Positions 17,430 through 26,985 of a stretch of 64,000 nt of DNA are shown one piece after another. A program made the translations under genes and the position numbers. Under the pieces are notes generated by a model that saw only the letters and a program-made list of their open reading frames with translations, did not search any database and was not told the DNA's origin. This DNA is from Desulfobulbus propionicus (GTDB taxonomy: Bacteria > Desulfobacterota > Desulfobulbia > Desulfobulbales > Desulfobulbaceae). The stretch is from contig PDTC01000015.1 of assembly GCA_002748735.1 (NCBI GenBank), forward strand, positions 28,186-92,185. The letters are read 5' to 3'. Numbering within the stretch: the first letter of the stretch is position 1; every line of letters starts with the position of its first letter.

Positions 17430-18170
17430 TTATCCCTTCCCTGCGGAACCCCCTTCCCGCGGGTTCCAGTTGCCACATTTATGCTGAAGAAGGGCACACA
17501 GGGCAATTGCTGCCGTTTCGGCCCGTAAAATCAAAGGGCCAAGTCCCACCGGCGCAAACCCGGCGGCCAACAGCAGCTTACTCTCATCCGGGTGAATCCC
17601 TCCCTCTGGGCCAATAACGGCAAGTATAGAGCTCGTCACCGGCAACTCTATCTCCGCTGAAACACCCTGGCGCTCCCAGGCAAAAAAACGGTGCTCAGCT
17701 GGTTCATAAACGAGCTGTTTCAGGGAAACTGGGTCTTCAATACTCATGGCATGACTTCTCCGACACTGCTTACAGGCTTCCCTCATTATCTTTTGCCAGC
17801 GAACCTTGCGCTTGCTATTATTACCACTTTCAGTATACCGGTAGCGTACCGGTAACAGCCGGGTAACCCCGAGCTCTGTCGCCTTTTGGACAACGAGGTC
17901 CATTTTTTGACCTTTCAACATCGCAACAGCCAGACTCAAGGGGGTTGCCGTTGGCGCAACAACCGCGCGAGTCTCATAAATCGTAGCCTCAACCAGGTGG
18001 CGGTCCAGAGAGGTAAGTTTTGCCGTGTATATCTGCCCGGCTCCATCAAAGAGCTCAATTGCGGCCCCTGGTTTCAACCGTAAAACGGTGCGCAAATGAT
18101 GGGTTTCCTCAGGGGAAAAACGTACGATGTCGCCATGAATCTGGTCCGGATCAATAAAAAAACGTCGCAT
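17430..18170 (-). CDS. rsmE: 16S rRNA (uracil1498-N3)-methyltransferase RsmE
   Basis: RsmE is a SPOUT methyltransferase acting on U1498 of 16S rRNA. The N-terminal PUA-like domain (HHLRTVLRLKPG) precedes the knotted SAM-binding domain, with VVQKATELGVTRLLPV, IGPEGGIHPDE and GPLILRAETAAI as the characteristic blocks. Its 246 residues match the family. It is likely cotranscribed with dtd. Confidence 0.94.
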   Translation of the reverse strand: MRRFFIDPDQIHGDIVRFSPEETHHLRTVLRLKPGAAIELFDGAGQIYTAKLTSLDRHLVEATIYETRAVVAPTATPLSLAVAMLKGQKMDLVVQKATELGVTRLLPVRYRYTESGNNSKRKVRWQKIMREACKQCRRSHAMSIEDPVSLKQLVYEPAEHRFFAWERQGVSAEIELPVTSSILAVIGPEGGIHPDESKLLLAAGFAPVGLGPLILRAETAAIALCALLQHKCGNWNPREGGSAGKG

Positions 18171-18283
18171 AAGTAAAGAAATTCACCAGCACAAAAAAAG
18201 TTCGATTGATGCATCTCTATACCATTCCTGCAGGAAAAGACCATTAAAAGCTCAGCAAGCCCTGCAAACGAGAATTTTGGTCC

Positions 18284-18766
18284 TTATTCGCTTTTCCTTT
18301 TTTTATGCACCTGAATACGGTAAGGAAGAGGTGCCGTAACGCGTGTTGTATAGACAACTGGAAAGCGCTCAGCATCGAACTCGGGAAAGTAGGTGTCTCC
18401 AGCAAAGTCTTGTTCCAGGATGGTGAGTCGCAGGGTGTCAGCATAGGCAAGGCCTTCTTTGAAAACCTGCTCGCCGCCAATGATAAACACCTTTTCTTCG
18501 TTTTCGCAGATGGCAAGGGCGGCCTCCAGTGAAGTTGCGCTTTCACAGCCTTCAGCGTGGTAATCGGGTGACCGGCTGAGCACTATATTTCGTCGGCCCG
18601 GAAGAGCCCGCCCTATGGACTCGTGGGTCTTTCGTCCCATAATCAGGGCATGTCCCATGGTTACCCGCTTGAAGTATTCAAGGTCAGCGGGGAGCTTCCA
18701 GGGCATGCCATTGTCCTTGCCAATGACCCTGGACCTGGTCATGGCAACGATGAGAGTAATTTCCAT
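18284..18766 (-). CDS. folA: Dihydrofolate reductase
   Basis: DHFR reduces dihydrofolate to tetrahydrofolate with NADPH. Recognisable blocks are VIGKDNGMPWKLPADLEYFK (Met20 loop and catalytic acidic residue), MGRKTHESIGRALPGR, and IIGGEQVFKEGL. ATG 18766 (MEITLIVAM) is preceded by GAGG at a good distance; the ATG at 18784 has no ribosome-binding site. The product has 160 residues. It is separated from rsmE by 113 bases holding no clear terminator. Confidence 0.95.
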   Translation of the reverse strand: MEITLIVAMTRSRVIGKDNGMPWKLPADLEYFKRVTMGHALIMGRKTHESIGRALPGRRNIVLSRSPDYHAEGCESATSLEAALAICENEEKVFIIGGEQVFKEGLAYADTLRLTILEQDFAGDTYFPEFDAERFPVVYTTRVTAPLPYRIQVHKKRKSE

Positions 18767-18899
18767 GGAGTCCTCAAACGTCAAAGATGAGCATCATGTG
18801 TGAACCAGACTTTACCCCGAAACCTTGGCAGGTGGCAAGGTTTCACCTGGCAGGGGGAGATGCGCTGTTCACCCTTTTTCATACCAGGAGATATAATTC

Positions 18900-19859
18900 A
18901 TGCGCTTTTTGATATACGGTGCTGGTGCCCTTGGTCAGGCCCTCGGCTGCATGTTGAGCGCGGCAGGCCACCAGGTTGACCTGGTCGTACGGCAACGATA
19001 CGCACACGTTTTACAGCAAAACGGCCTGAAAGTGGAGGGGATCTTCGGGGAGTTCTTCGCTCCTCCAGAGGCCCTGGCCGTACACACCGAAGTGACCGGC
19101 CTGACCGGACAGGAGTACGACTATGTCCTTCTCACAACCAAATCACAAGACACAGCAGTGGCCGTTGCCTCGCTCTGCGCACTTGCCGGCTTGAGATGTC
19201 CGGTTGCTTCTTTTCAGAACGGCTGCGGCAATATTGAACAACTGACAAAGGCCTTTGGCGCCCAGCGTACACTCGGAGCCAGGGTGATCACCGGTTTCCA
19301 AATTTCAGGACCCGCAACAGTCCGAATCACTGTCTCAGCGGCTGAGGTTCATGTGGGAGGGGCAATCGCAGGGATAGTCCCTGACAGCGCTACGATACTG
19401 GCACAGTCCATCAATGACTCCGGGTTACCTTGTGTCGCTGTCGAGGATGTCCACATGTCCTTGTACGCTAAACTCCTCTACAACTGCGCGCTCAACCCAC
19501 TGGGGGCAATTCTCGAAGTCTGTTACGGAGAGTTAGGCGAACACCCTGCAACCAGACGTCTCATGAATCAGGTGATAGAGGAGACCTTTGCCGTAATCCA
19601 GGCCATGGGCGGAAAACCCCCCTGGCCGGATGCAGCGAGCTACCAAAAGGTATTTTATTCCACCCTGCTGCCGGCGACAGCCGCCCATCGCCCCTCGATG
19701 CTCCAGGATCTGGAACAGGGCAAGTTCACCGAAGTGGAGGCGTTGGTTGGCTATGTTGAGCAAAAGGGCAGGGAATACAAGGTGGCAACGCCAGCATGCT
19801 CGCTGTTCGCCGGGTTAGTCCGATTCAAACAGGAGCACATCGCTGGAAAACATCGATAA
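18900..19859 (+). CDS. panE: Ketopantoate reductase family protein
   Basis: A 2-dehydropantoate 2-reductase (ApbA/PanE) family enzyme that would reduce ketopantoate with NADPH for CoA synthesis. The N-terminal Rossmann motif is GAGALGQALG. The hinge has SFQNGCGNIE (family NG..N), and the C-terminal domain has the catalytic lysine region SLYAKLLYNCALNPLGA. Its 319 residues are typical. The family has many paralogues, so the exact substrate is less certain than the fold. CAGGAG precedes the ATG. Confidence 0.85.
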   Translation: MRFLIYGAGALGQALGCMLSAAGHQVDLVVRQRYAHVLQQNGLKVEGIFGEFFAPPEALAVHTEVTGLTGQEYDYVLLTTKSQDTAVAVASLCALAGLRCPVASFQNGCGNIEQLTKAFGAQRTLGARVITGFQISGPATVRITVSAAEVHVGGAIAGIVPDSATILAQSINDSGLPCVAVEDVHMSLYAKLLYNCALNPLGAILEVCYGELGEHPATRRLMNQVIEETFAVIQAMGGKPPWPDAASYQKVFYSTLLPATAAHRPSMLQDLEQGKFTEVEALVGYVEQKGREYKVATPACSLFAGLVRFKQEHIAGKHR

Positions 19860-19931
19860 GACGCAGGCAATTACCCCTCATTACTTGCTGGGGCGAACCT
19901 GGCCTGTCTTGCCGTACGAGCAGGGTAATGC

Positions 19932-20978
19932 TCACTCCCCTTGCGCCGTCTCAGTGCTACCGGTCTCGCTTATCAGGCCAAGCCCCAGACGCAGTTTCTC
20001 TTCAATACCGGCACTCATCTCTGCGTGCTCGCCAAGAAAACGCTTGGCATTCTCCCGACCCTGGCCAATCCGCTCATCCATATAGCTGTACCACGCACCG
20101 CTCTTCTCGACAATACCCTGCTCAACCGCCAAATCAAGAAGGTCGCCCATCTTGGAGATCCCCTCACCATAGACAATATCAAATTCCGCCTGACGAAATG
20201 GCGGTGCAACCTTATTTTTGACCACCTTCACCTTGGTGCGGTTACCGATAACTTCCTGGCCGTCCTTAATCTGACCAATGCGGCGGATATCCAGGCGTAC
20301 GGAGCTGTAAAACTTGAGAGCATTGCCACCGGTGGTGGTTTCCGGGTTACCAAACATCACCCCGATCTTCATGCGAATCTGATTGATAAAGATCAACACG
20401 GTGTTGGTGCGCTTGAGAACCCCGGTAAACTTGCGCATGGCATGTGACATCAACCGTGCCTGCAACCCGACATGCTGGTCTCCAACATTGCCGTCAATTT
20501 CAGCACGAGGCACCAGTGCCGCCACCGAATCGATAACGACCACGTCGATTCCACCACTGCGAATCAGAATCTCGGCAATCTCCAGGGCCTGTTCACCAAA
20601 GTCTGGCTGGGAGATAAGCAGATTGTCCACATCTACACCTAGACGTTCAGCATAACTGGTGTCCAAGGCGTGTTCAGCGTCAATAAAGGCAGCATTACCA
20701 CCGAGACGCTGGGCCTCTGCAATGGCATGCAGGGCCAGGGTCGTCTTTCCCGAGGATTCCGGTCCATAAATTTCAGTGACCCTTCCCCGGGGAAAGCCCC
20801 CAACTCCCAGGGCCAGATCGAGCGACAGAGCGCCGGTGGGAATAACCGGTATATTTTCTCGCTCATTGGAACCAAGACGCATAATCGATCCCTTACCAAA
20901 CTGCCGCTGAATCTGGGAGATAGCGTTTTCAACACTTTTGATACGGCCCTCCTGGGCCTGACTACTAGGTGCGGGCAT
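19932..20978 (-). CDS. recA: Recombinase RecA
   Basis: RecA forms the filament for homologous recombination and induces SOS. Walker A is GPESSGKTT, Walker B is [12 protein letters not shown], the L2 loop includes [15 protein letters not shown], and the MAW-like start is [13 protein letters not shown]. Its 348 residues are standard. AGGAGGAT sits in front of the ATG. cinA lies upstream on the same strand, an arrangement common in bacteria, though 138 bases separate them. No SOS box of a type recognised by eye was found upstream. Confidence 0.98.
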   Translation of the reverse strand: MPAPSSQAQEGRIKSVENAISQIQRQFGKGSIMRLGSNERENIPVIPTGALSLDLALGVGGFPRGRVTEIYGPESSGKTTLALHAIAEAQRLGGNAAFIDAEHALDTSYAERLGVDVDNLLISQPDFGEQALEIAEILIRSGGIDVVVIDSVAALVPRAEIDGNVGDQHVGLQARLMSHAMRKFTGVLKRTNTVLIFINQIRMKIGVMFGNPETTTGGNALKFYSSVRLDIRRIGQIKDGQEVIGNRTKVKVVKNKVAPPFRQAEFDIVYGEGISKMGDLLDLAVEQGIVEKSGAWYSYMDERIGQGRENAKRFLGEHAEMSAGIEEKLRLGLGLISETGSTETAQGE

Positions 20979-21116
20979 AGATATCCTCCTGAAAATTATG
21001 GCATCCTTGACTAGTTGATTTTTTTACCAATCTTCATCCAAAGCTTATTTCCTGAAACAGGTAACCGCTACATGTGACAAACATTCTTCGCAGGCCTGGG
21101 GTGTGGCTAAACAGCA

Positions 21117-22364
21117 CTACCCCTCTTTCCCTTCCTGGGCCGCCAGCAGAGCACGCCGCAGGATATCCAGGGCCGTGATGGCGGTGTGTTCCTGAATTTG
21201 CGCACGACTCCCCGCGAAACGAAAAAGCTGGTCTTGCACCCTGCCATGCTGATACAGACCGATATGGACTGTACCCACCGGTTTTTCCGGAGTACCACCG
21301 TCCGGCCCCGCGATACCGGTTGTGGAGAGTCCCAGGGTGGCCCCCAGCGCCTCTGCAGGCCGGGCAGCCATGGCCCAGGCAACCCGGGAGCTCACCGCAC
21401 CGCAGGAGGCTATCAGCTCAGGCTCAACGCCCAAAAGCGCTTCCTTGAGGGTGTTGGCATAGGCTGTAACACCTCCCAGATACCAGGCCGAACATCCAGG
21501 CACCTGGGTTATCTTTGTGCTAATCAGCCCCCCGGTGCAGGATTCGGCAACCACCAGGGTCTCCCCCCGTTTGAGCAGCAGTTTGCCCACTGCTGCCGCC
21601 ATTGTCTCTTCACCTGTGCCATAGAGGGCCTTGCCCAGAGCGCGGCGGAGCTGTTCTTCAACCGCGGTGAAACGCGCTTTTTCACGCTGCGGGTCAGTGT
21701 CCCTCACCGTCAGGCTGACATGCACTTCACAGCCGACAGGGTAGTAACCGATCCGGATATTATCCTGACCCTCCAAGGCGAGCAGCCGGTCGTTAATCTC
21801 AATTTCCCGCAACCCAAAGGTTCGAAAGATCTGCTGCAACGCCGGTCGCTGGATACCCTCGCACAACCGGTTCAGTCGGGGCAGGACCTGACGAACCATC
21901 AGGTACTCCATCTGTGAGGGTACACCTGGCAGAAAAAACAGTGGTTTTCCCTGGTGGACAAGCTGATAACCGGCCATACGCGAACCGCAGTCAAAGACTT
22001 CAGCACCCTCGGGCAGCCAGGCCATCTTTTCCAGGTGCGGAGAGTCCTGTTCCGGGTGACGCGCCCGGATGGCAGCGGCCACCTCGGGGTGAACAGTCCA
22101 GGGGTAGCCAAGGGCAGTGACCACCGCTTCATTGGTGATGTCGTCACTGGTGGATCCCAGTCCACCGGTGATGATCACAAACTCGGAGCGCTCGAGCACC
22201 TGGTTTAACACCCGGCCTATCCCCTCTAGCACATCCCCAACCGTATGGATATGGGTGATCTGATGGCCACTGGCAAACAGGTTTCTCGCCGCAAAACCAC
22301 TGGTGGTATTGATGACCCGGCCGGTTATCAGCTCGTCGCCTATGGCGATTATCTCTCCACGCAT
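21117..22364 (-). CDS. cinA: CinA: competence/damage-inducible protein, NMN amidohydrolase
   Basis: CinA recycles pyridine nucleotides: a C-terminal nicotinamide-mononucleotide deamidase is joined to an N-terminal MoaB/MogA-like domain with ADP-ribose pyrophosphatase activity in some species. The N-terminus has AIGDELITGRVINT and ITGGLGSTSDDIT. The C-terminal domain shows VVAESCTGGLISTKIT and STTGIAGPDGGTPEKPVG. Its 415 residues are full length. The start overlaps nothing; mtaB ends 34 bases upstream, so transcription may continue from it. Confidence 0.95.
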   Translation of the reverse strand: MRGEIIAIGDELITGRVINTTSGFAARNLFASGHQITHIHTVGDVLEGIGRVLNQVLERSEFVIITGGLGSTSDDITNEAVVTALGYPWTVHPEVAAAIRARHPEQDSPHLEKMAWLPEGAEVFDCGSRMAGYQLVHQGKPLFFLPGVPSQMEYLMVRQVLPRLNRLCEGIQRPALQQIFRTFGLREIEINDRLLALEGQDNIRIGYYPVGCEVHVSLTVRDTDPQREKARFTAVEEQLRRALGKALYGTGEETMAAAVGKLLLKRGETLVVAESCTGGLISTKITQVPGCSAWYLGGVTAYANTLKEALLGVEPELIASCGAVSSRVAWAMAARPAEALGATLGLSTTGIAGPDGGTPEKPVGTVHIGLYQHGRVQDQLFRFAGSRAQIQEHTAITALDILRRALLAAQEGKEG

Positions 22365-22397
22365 ATTCTTCGTTGGTTGGGATTTAGACCAAAGAGT

Positions 22398-23717
22398 TTA
22401 CAGTGTTCGGCGTAAATGCACAAGCGCGTCATTACCCAGACGGCCATAAGGCAGATCACCATCAAGGCGGTCAAAACTGACAGAAGCCACCCGGCGTAGC
22501 AGGCTGGCCGGCCCTGGAACCAGCAACGGGATATAGTTCTCTGACAACCCCTGCAGTAAACCGCTTTCCCGATGACGCCTCTCAAAAAGGACCTGGAGGC
22601 TGGCACCTACATGGCGACCATAAAACGCCCTTTTTTTCTCCTCTCCCAACTGTCGTAACCGGGCAACTCTCTGTTCCCGGACAGCACCTGGTAGCTGCCC
22701 CGGTAGCTGGGCTGCCAATGTGCCTGGTCTGGGAGAATAGGGAAAGACGTGCAGATAGGCCAGCGACAGCGAGCTGAGTAACTGATAGGTGGTGTCAGCC
22801 TGTGCTTCACTTTCACCAGGAAAGCCGCCAAGGATGTCACAGCCAATACAGATCTTCGGGATCTCTCGAAGCAAACGGGTGACAACTTCATGAAACTGGG
22901 CGGCACTGTAACGCCGGTTCATTCGAGCGAGGACCTCTTCGTCACCACTTTGCAGAGGGATGTGCAGGTGGGGCATGAAGTTGTCATGGCGGGACATGAT
23001 CTGCAACAGGGTGTCGTTGATCTCGGTGGGCTCAATGGAGCTTAAGCGAATGCGGATCCCTGGTAATTCCCGGCAGAGGCGTTCAAGCAGGGAGTAGATC
23101 GTTTCTCCCTCTCGCAGATCAAGACCGTACTTGCCAACGTTAATTCCGGTGACCACCAGCTCTCGATAACCTGCGGCAACAAAAACGTCGGCCTGCTCCA
23201 TGACCCGGCCGATCTCCAGGCTGCGGCTACGGCCGCGCACCAGGGGGACAACACAGTAAGAGCAAAAGTTGTTACAGCCATCCTGGACACGTAAGGCTGC
23301 CCGGGTTCGTTGGCCAAAGTTCGACACGGGTAACGGGCTGATCTGCCGGGTCAGGTGAACATTACCTGCCAAAGGTGTTCGAGCGCCAAGGGCCCGGGCC
23401 ACAAGCTGGTGTTTGTCGGCGTTGCCAACGACCTCTATTCCAGGGGCAAGCCCGGCCACCTCTTCAGGTTGCAACTGGGCATGACATCCGGTAACAATGA
23501 CCCTGGCATCCGGAGATGTACGCCGTGCCCGGCGGATCATCTGTCGGGACTGTTGACCGGCTCTGGCCGTCACCGTACAGGTATTGACGATATACAGGTC
23601 CGCTTGCCCAGAAAAGGGAACCTGTGACCAGCCGGCGGATTCGAGCCCGGAGGCAAAGGCAGCGGATTCGTACTGATTAATCTTGCACCCCAGGGTGGTG
23701 ATGGCAAACCGCTTCAT
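22398..23717 (-). CDS. mtaB: tRNA t6A37 methylthiotransferase MtaB
   Basis: MtaB is a radical-SAM enzyme that converts t6A37 to ms2t6A37 in ANN-decoding tRNAs. The N-terminus TTLGCKINQYES, then NTCTVT and GCHAQL, supply the auxiliary-cluster cysteines. The SAM motif is CNNFCSYC, followed by PLVRGRSRS. The KINQYES start separates it from MiaB and RimO. ATG 23717 is used because it overlaps the mnmA stop (ATGA), indicating coupling; the open frame upstream of it lies inside mnmA. Confidence 0.94.
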   Translation of the reverse strand: MKRFAITTLGCKINQYESAAFASGLESAGWSQVPFSGQADLYIVNTCTVTARAGQQSRQMIRRARRTSPDARVIVTGCHAQLQPEEVAGLAPGIEVVGNADKHQLVARALGARTPLAGNVHLTRQISPLPVSNFGQRTRAALRVQDGCNNFCSYCVVPLVRGRSRSLEIGRVMEQADVFVAAGYRELVVTGINVGKYGLDLREGETIYSLLERLCRELPGIRIRLSSIEPTEINDTLLQIMSRHDNFMPHLHIPLQSGDEEVLARMNRRYSAAQFHEVVTRLLREIPKICIGCDILGGFPGESEAQADTTYQLLSSLSLAYLHVFPYSPRPGTLAAQLPGQLPGAVREQRVARLRQLGEEKKRAFYGRHVGASLQVLFERRHRESGLLQGLSENYIPLLVPGPASLLRRVASVSFDRLDGDLPYGRLGNDALVHLRRTL

Positions 23718-24757
23718 GACAACTGTTCTCGGGGCTGGATAATGACACCGCTGGCAATGACCTGTTCCCCTTGATAGAGTACTGCGTACTGCCCCGGGGT
23801 AACCGCACGCTGGGGCTGTTCGAACAACAGGCGTAGACCGTCTTCTTTGAGGTCGACGGTCACCGTAGCAGCCTCCTGGCGGGACCTGAGCCTTACCTTC
23901 CCTCGCCAGGGTAGCCGAGGTCTTGGCACCAGCCAGTGGATGGACACTAGACATACCTCACGCTGATAGAGCTCTTCTTCCTTGCCCACAACCAACCGAT
24001 TGTGGGCAGGCTCAAGTCTCAGCACATACCAGGGCGTCCGATCCGGCAGTCCCAACCCCCGACGCTGCCCTATGGTGTACCTCCAGAGCCCTGTGTGCCG
24101 GCCCAACAGCCGACCACTGGTATCGACAATATCACCCGATTCGTAAGGGAGTGCATGCTGATGGAGAAAGTGTTCCAGTCTGCCGCTGGTAAAACAGACG
24201 TCCTGACTTTCCTTGGCAGCAAAGGTAAAACCAGCCCGCCGGGCTTTGTCGCGCACCTGATCCTTGGTCCACCCCCCCAGGGGAAGCAAGAGGCGACTGA
24301 GCCGCTCCCGGGACAGACGACAGAGAAAATAACTCTGATCCTTGTTGGGATCACTCCCCTGAAACAGGGCAAACCCGTGGTTCACCCGACAAATGCGGGC
24401 GTAGTGGCCGGTGGCCATGCGAGTAACCTGGTACTGGTCCATGGCGTCAAGGAGATTACCGAATTTGATACCGGCATTGCACTGAACACAGGGATTGGGG
24501 GTGCGACCGGCACCATACTCCCTGACAAAGGGAACAATGATTTCGTTATGAAACTTCTGTCGCAGGTCAATGAGTTCCAAGGGAAGGTCCAGCTGGTTGG
24601 CAACACTTCGCACCCCTTCCACCTGCTTTTCAAGGTCTGGCAGGGGTAACAGCATAAAAAACCCGTGGACCTCGTATCCTTGCTCCTTCAGCAGCAGAGC
24701 GGCCACCGTCGAGTCAAGGCCGCCGCTCATGGCGACACCGACGTGTTCAGAGGGCAT
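23714..24757 (-). CDS. mnmA: tRNA-specific 2-thiouridylase MnmA
   Basis: MnmA makes the 2-thio group of wobble uridine 34. The PP-loop is SGGLDSTVAALLL. The two catalytic cysteines lie in NPCVQCN and SQDVCF, and GQRRGLGL is conserved. ATG 24757 (MPSEHVGVAM) is preferred, although a TTG at 24787 that overlaps the upstream gene's stop (TTGA) could also serve; neither has a strong ribosome-binding site. The ATGA overlap with mtaB ties two tRNA-anticodon-loop sulfur modifications in one operon. Confidence 0.94.
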   Translation of the reverse strand: MPSEHVGVAMSGGLDSTVAALLLKEQGYEVHGFFMLLPLPDLEKQVEGVRSVANQLDLPLELIDLRQKFHNEIIVPFVREYGAGRTPNPCVQCNAGIKFGNLLDAMDQYQVTRMATGHYARICRVNHGFALFQGSDPNKDQSYFLCRLSRERLSRLLLPLGGWTKDQVRDKARRAGFTFAAKESQDVCFTSGRLEHFLHQHALPYESGDIVDTSGRLLGRHTGLWRYTIGQRRGLGLPDRTPWYVLRLEPAHNRLVVGKEEELYQREVCLVSIHWLVPRPRLPWRGKVRLRSRQEAATVTVDLKEDGLRLLFEQPQRAVTPGQYAVLYQGEQVIASGVIIQPREQLS

Positions 24758-24783
24758 GCAAAGTACCGGCTGGATGACGATCG

Positions 24784-25155
24784 TCAAAGAAAATCTGTAA
24801 GGACGTTGCAGCTGCGGCAGGCTTCTATCTTGTTCTTCCAGGTTTTACCAGGAGCGGCTTCACAGAGAGTACCGCTGAGAAACCAGCAGAGATGTCCGGA
24901 CTTGAACTCCCAGACGGGACACTGCTTCTTGACCTGACATTTCTTCACTGTCCAGCAATCGCGTCGCCGCGACCCCCCGGCCAGCCGTTGGTTCACGAGA
25001 AGAAAGTACAGTTGACGCTCCACGTGTAAAGGCACATTACGCCACCCCTGCTCGTAACTCTGTACTGCTTTCTGAGAGACGCCCAGTAACCGGGCCAGCT
25101 CCTTTTGTGTCTTGCCAAGCTGTATCCGACCCCTGGAAAAATTTTCCCGTTTCAT
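24784..25155 (-). CDS. XRE-type HTH protein with Cys-rich C-terminus
   Basis: A 123-residue protein with an N-terminal Cro/CI helix-turn-helix (residues 8-40, IQLGKTQKELARLLGVSQKAVQSYEQ). The cysteine-rich C-terminal half (CWTVKKC, KKQCPVW, HLCWF, TLCEA, CRSCN) may bind zinc or an Fe-S cluster. It is the first gene of the operon with mnmA and mtaB, its stop abutting the mnmA start. A redox- or metal-sensing regulator is one reading; an RNA or tRNA-linked role is another. No named family was recognised. Confidence 0.75.
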   Translation of the reverse strand: MKRENFSRGRIQLGKTQKELARLLGVSQKAVQSYEQGWRNVPLHVERQLYFLLVNQRLAGGSRRRDCWTVKKCQVKKQCPVWEFKSGHLCWFLSGTLCEAAPGKTWKNKIEACRSCNVLTDFL

Positions 25156-25379
25156 GCCGTTCCTGTATCGTGCGTCGCTGGTCCCGAATGGACTACTCTA
25201 AACATATCTTTAAATTTTACCACGCCCTGGAGTCAAGAGCAATAATGATCTGTACCGTCCCGCGATGATTCACCCTTGACAACTCTTGGGATATCAACCG
25301 GTCTGGAGTATACTTTCTTTGCGGCAACATATTGTTGAAAAAAAATCATCTCATGCAAAAGATCTCTGGAGTAGCGACT

Positions 25380-25745
25380 ATGGCTCAAAAACCCAACGGC
25401 AGCGGACTGCAACGCCTATGGCGCGCATCCCTTTGCTCATGGTCTGGTCTGGTGAAAGCCTGGCGCAACGAATCTGCCTTTCGCCAAGAAGTGGCACTGG
25501 TGATCTTCGGGCTACCCTGTGCCCTGTGGCTTGGAAATTCCGGCGTGGAACGGGCACTTCTCGTTGGCAGCCTGCTGCAGATCCTGTTGGTGGAGCTTCT
25601 CAACAGCAGCATAGAGGCGGTGGTCGACCGCATCGGGCCTGAACGGCATGTCCTCTCAGGGCAGGCCAAGGATCTGGGTTCCGCGGCCGTAAGTCTCACC
25701 CTCTTCATTGCTGCTGTGATCTGGCTCCTGATTGTGCTCAACTGA
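25380..25745 (+). CDS. dgkA: Diacylglycerol kinase (DgkA type)
   Basis: A small integral-membrane lipid kinase that phosphorylates diacylglycerol or undecaprenol. It has three hydrophobic segments and the signature NEsAFRQE near residue 30 and VELLNSSIEAVVDRIG, the catalytic glutamate/asparagine block of DgkA. ATG 25380 follows GGAG and gives 121 residues, the expected length. An upstream in-frame ATG at 25353 has no good ribosome-binding site. Confidence 0.93.
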   Translation: MAQKPNGSGLQRLWRASLCSWSGLVKAWRNESAFRQEVALVIFGLPCALWLGNSGVERALLVGSLLQILLVELLNSSIEAVVDRIGPERHVLSGQAKDLGSAAVSLTLFIAAVIWLLIVLN

Positions 25746-25814
25746 ACGTGAAGTCTTTTATAACGGCGTGCAGCGTTTCTCCCTGTGCCTGCACACTGTC
25801 GCTTTCCTTTTCAT

Positions 25815-25843
25815 TTGACACCCTGTACGCTATTGCCTATATA
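25815..25843 (+). promoter_or_regulatory. Sigma-70-type promoter for the purine ABC operon
   Basis: TTGACA at 25815-25820 and TATATA at 25838-25843 are separated by 17 bases, close to the ideal sigma-70 arrangement. They lie about 65 bases upstream of the BMP lipoprotein-family gene. No purine-riboswitch core could be found in the leader between them and the ATG. Confidence 0.7.
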
Positions 25844-25907
25844 ACAGGAAGGTATTCTTAACTGGCACAGGGTTTCGGGAAAAACGATCTAACTTCAGGA
25901 GGTTGTG

Positions 25908-26966
25908 ATGCGAATTCTGCGTTTGGCAGCTCTACTGCTCTTCAGCTTGACCCAGTTGGCAATGGCAGCGGACAAAGAAATGAACGTTGGTTTTGTCTAT
26001 GTTTCCCCGATTGGTGATGCGGGCTGGTCCTTTGCCCATGACCAGGGACGTCAGGCGCTGGAAGAGATGGAAGGGATCAAAACCAGTTTTGTCGAGTCTG
26101 TTCAAGAAGGTCCGGATGCCGAGCGTGTCATCCTCAACATGGCCCGAAAGAAGTTTGACCTGATCTTTGCCACCAGCTTCGGATACATGGATCCGATGCT
26201 CAAGGTGGCCCGGCAGTTCCCTGATACGACCTTTATGCACTGCTCGGGATTTAAACTGGCAGACAATATGGGCAACTATTTCGGCCGTATGTACCAGGCC
26301 CGTTATCTTGCCGGTATGGTCGCCGGTGCCATGACCACATCCAACACCCTCGGATATGTCGCCGCATTCCCCATTCCCGAGGTTATCCGTGGTATCAACG
26401 CCTTCACCCTTGGTGCCCAGGCCGTCAACCCGAAAGTATCGGTACGGGTCGTCTGGACCAAGACCTGGTATGATCCGGCCACGGAAAAAGATGCTGCCAA
26501 GTCGCTACTCGACGTCGGCGCCGATGTTATTGCCCAGCATCAGGATTCCCCTGGGCCACAGGAAGCTGCCCAGGAAAAAGGTGTGTATTCAATCGGATAC
26601 AATTCCGACATGAGTACCTTTGCTCCCAAGTCTCACCTGACCGCACCCATCTGGAACTGGGCGCCTTTCTATAAGGCAACAGTTGCGGCGGTGAAAAACG
26701 GGACCTGGAAATCCGGATCCACCTGGGTGGGGCTGGAGGAGGGGATCGTTGACCTGGCGCCGTTCGGTGACATGGTCCCCGAGGACCTCAGGGCAAAGGT
26801 CATGGCGAAAAAGGCCTCCCTTACCGCCGGCACCGACAAAGTTTTTGTCGGTCCGATCAAGGACCAGAAAGGCAACATCAAAATTGCCGAAGGTACTGCC
26901 GCCACCGATAAAGAGTTATTGGGCATGACCTGGTTCGTCCAGGGCGTAATCGGCACTACCGAATAA
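25908..26966 (+). CDS. BMP-family ABC transporter substrate-binding protein
   Basis: A periplasmic binding protein of the basic membrane protein family, which captures purine nucleosides or related ligands. A signal peptide of about 21 residues ends at AMAADK; there is no lipobox cysteine. Family blocks are VGFVYVSPIGDAGWSFAHDQGR, FMHCSGFK and ADVIAQHQDSPGPQEAAQEKG. AGGAGG five bases before ATG 25908 decides the start. It is the first gene of a five-gene operon: binding protein, two permeases, gpt, ATPase. Confidence 0.92.
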   Translation: MRILRLAALLLFSLTQLAMAADKEMNVGFVYVSPIGDAGWSFAHDQGRQALEEMEGIKTSFVESVQEGPDAERVILNMARKKFDLIFATSFGYMDPMLKVARQFPDTTFMHCSGFKLADNMGNYFGRMYQARYLAGMVAGAMTTSNTLGYVAAFPIPEVIRGINAFTLGAQAVNPKVSVRVVWTKTWYDPATEKDAAKSLLDVGADVIAQHQDSPGPQEAAQEKGVYSIGYNSDMSTFAPKSHLTAPIWNWAPFYKATVAAVKNGTWKSGSTWVGLEEGIVDLAPFGDMVPEDLRAKVMAKKASLTAGTDKVFVGPIKDQKGNIKIAEGTAATDKELLGMTWFVQGVIGTTE

Positions 26967-26985
26967 GCACTCTCCTTCCCGGGAG

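Noticed and set aside
20979-21116. A LexA box before recA
   Set aside because: No palindrome resembling known SOS boxes could be seen; an unknown lineage-specific box cannot be excluded.
25844-25907. A purine riboswitch before the BMP transporter operon
   Set aside because: The leader lacks the conserved purine-riboswitch core sequences and paired loops.
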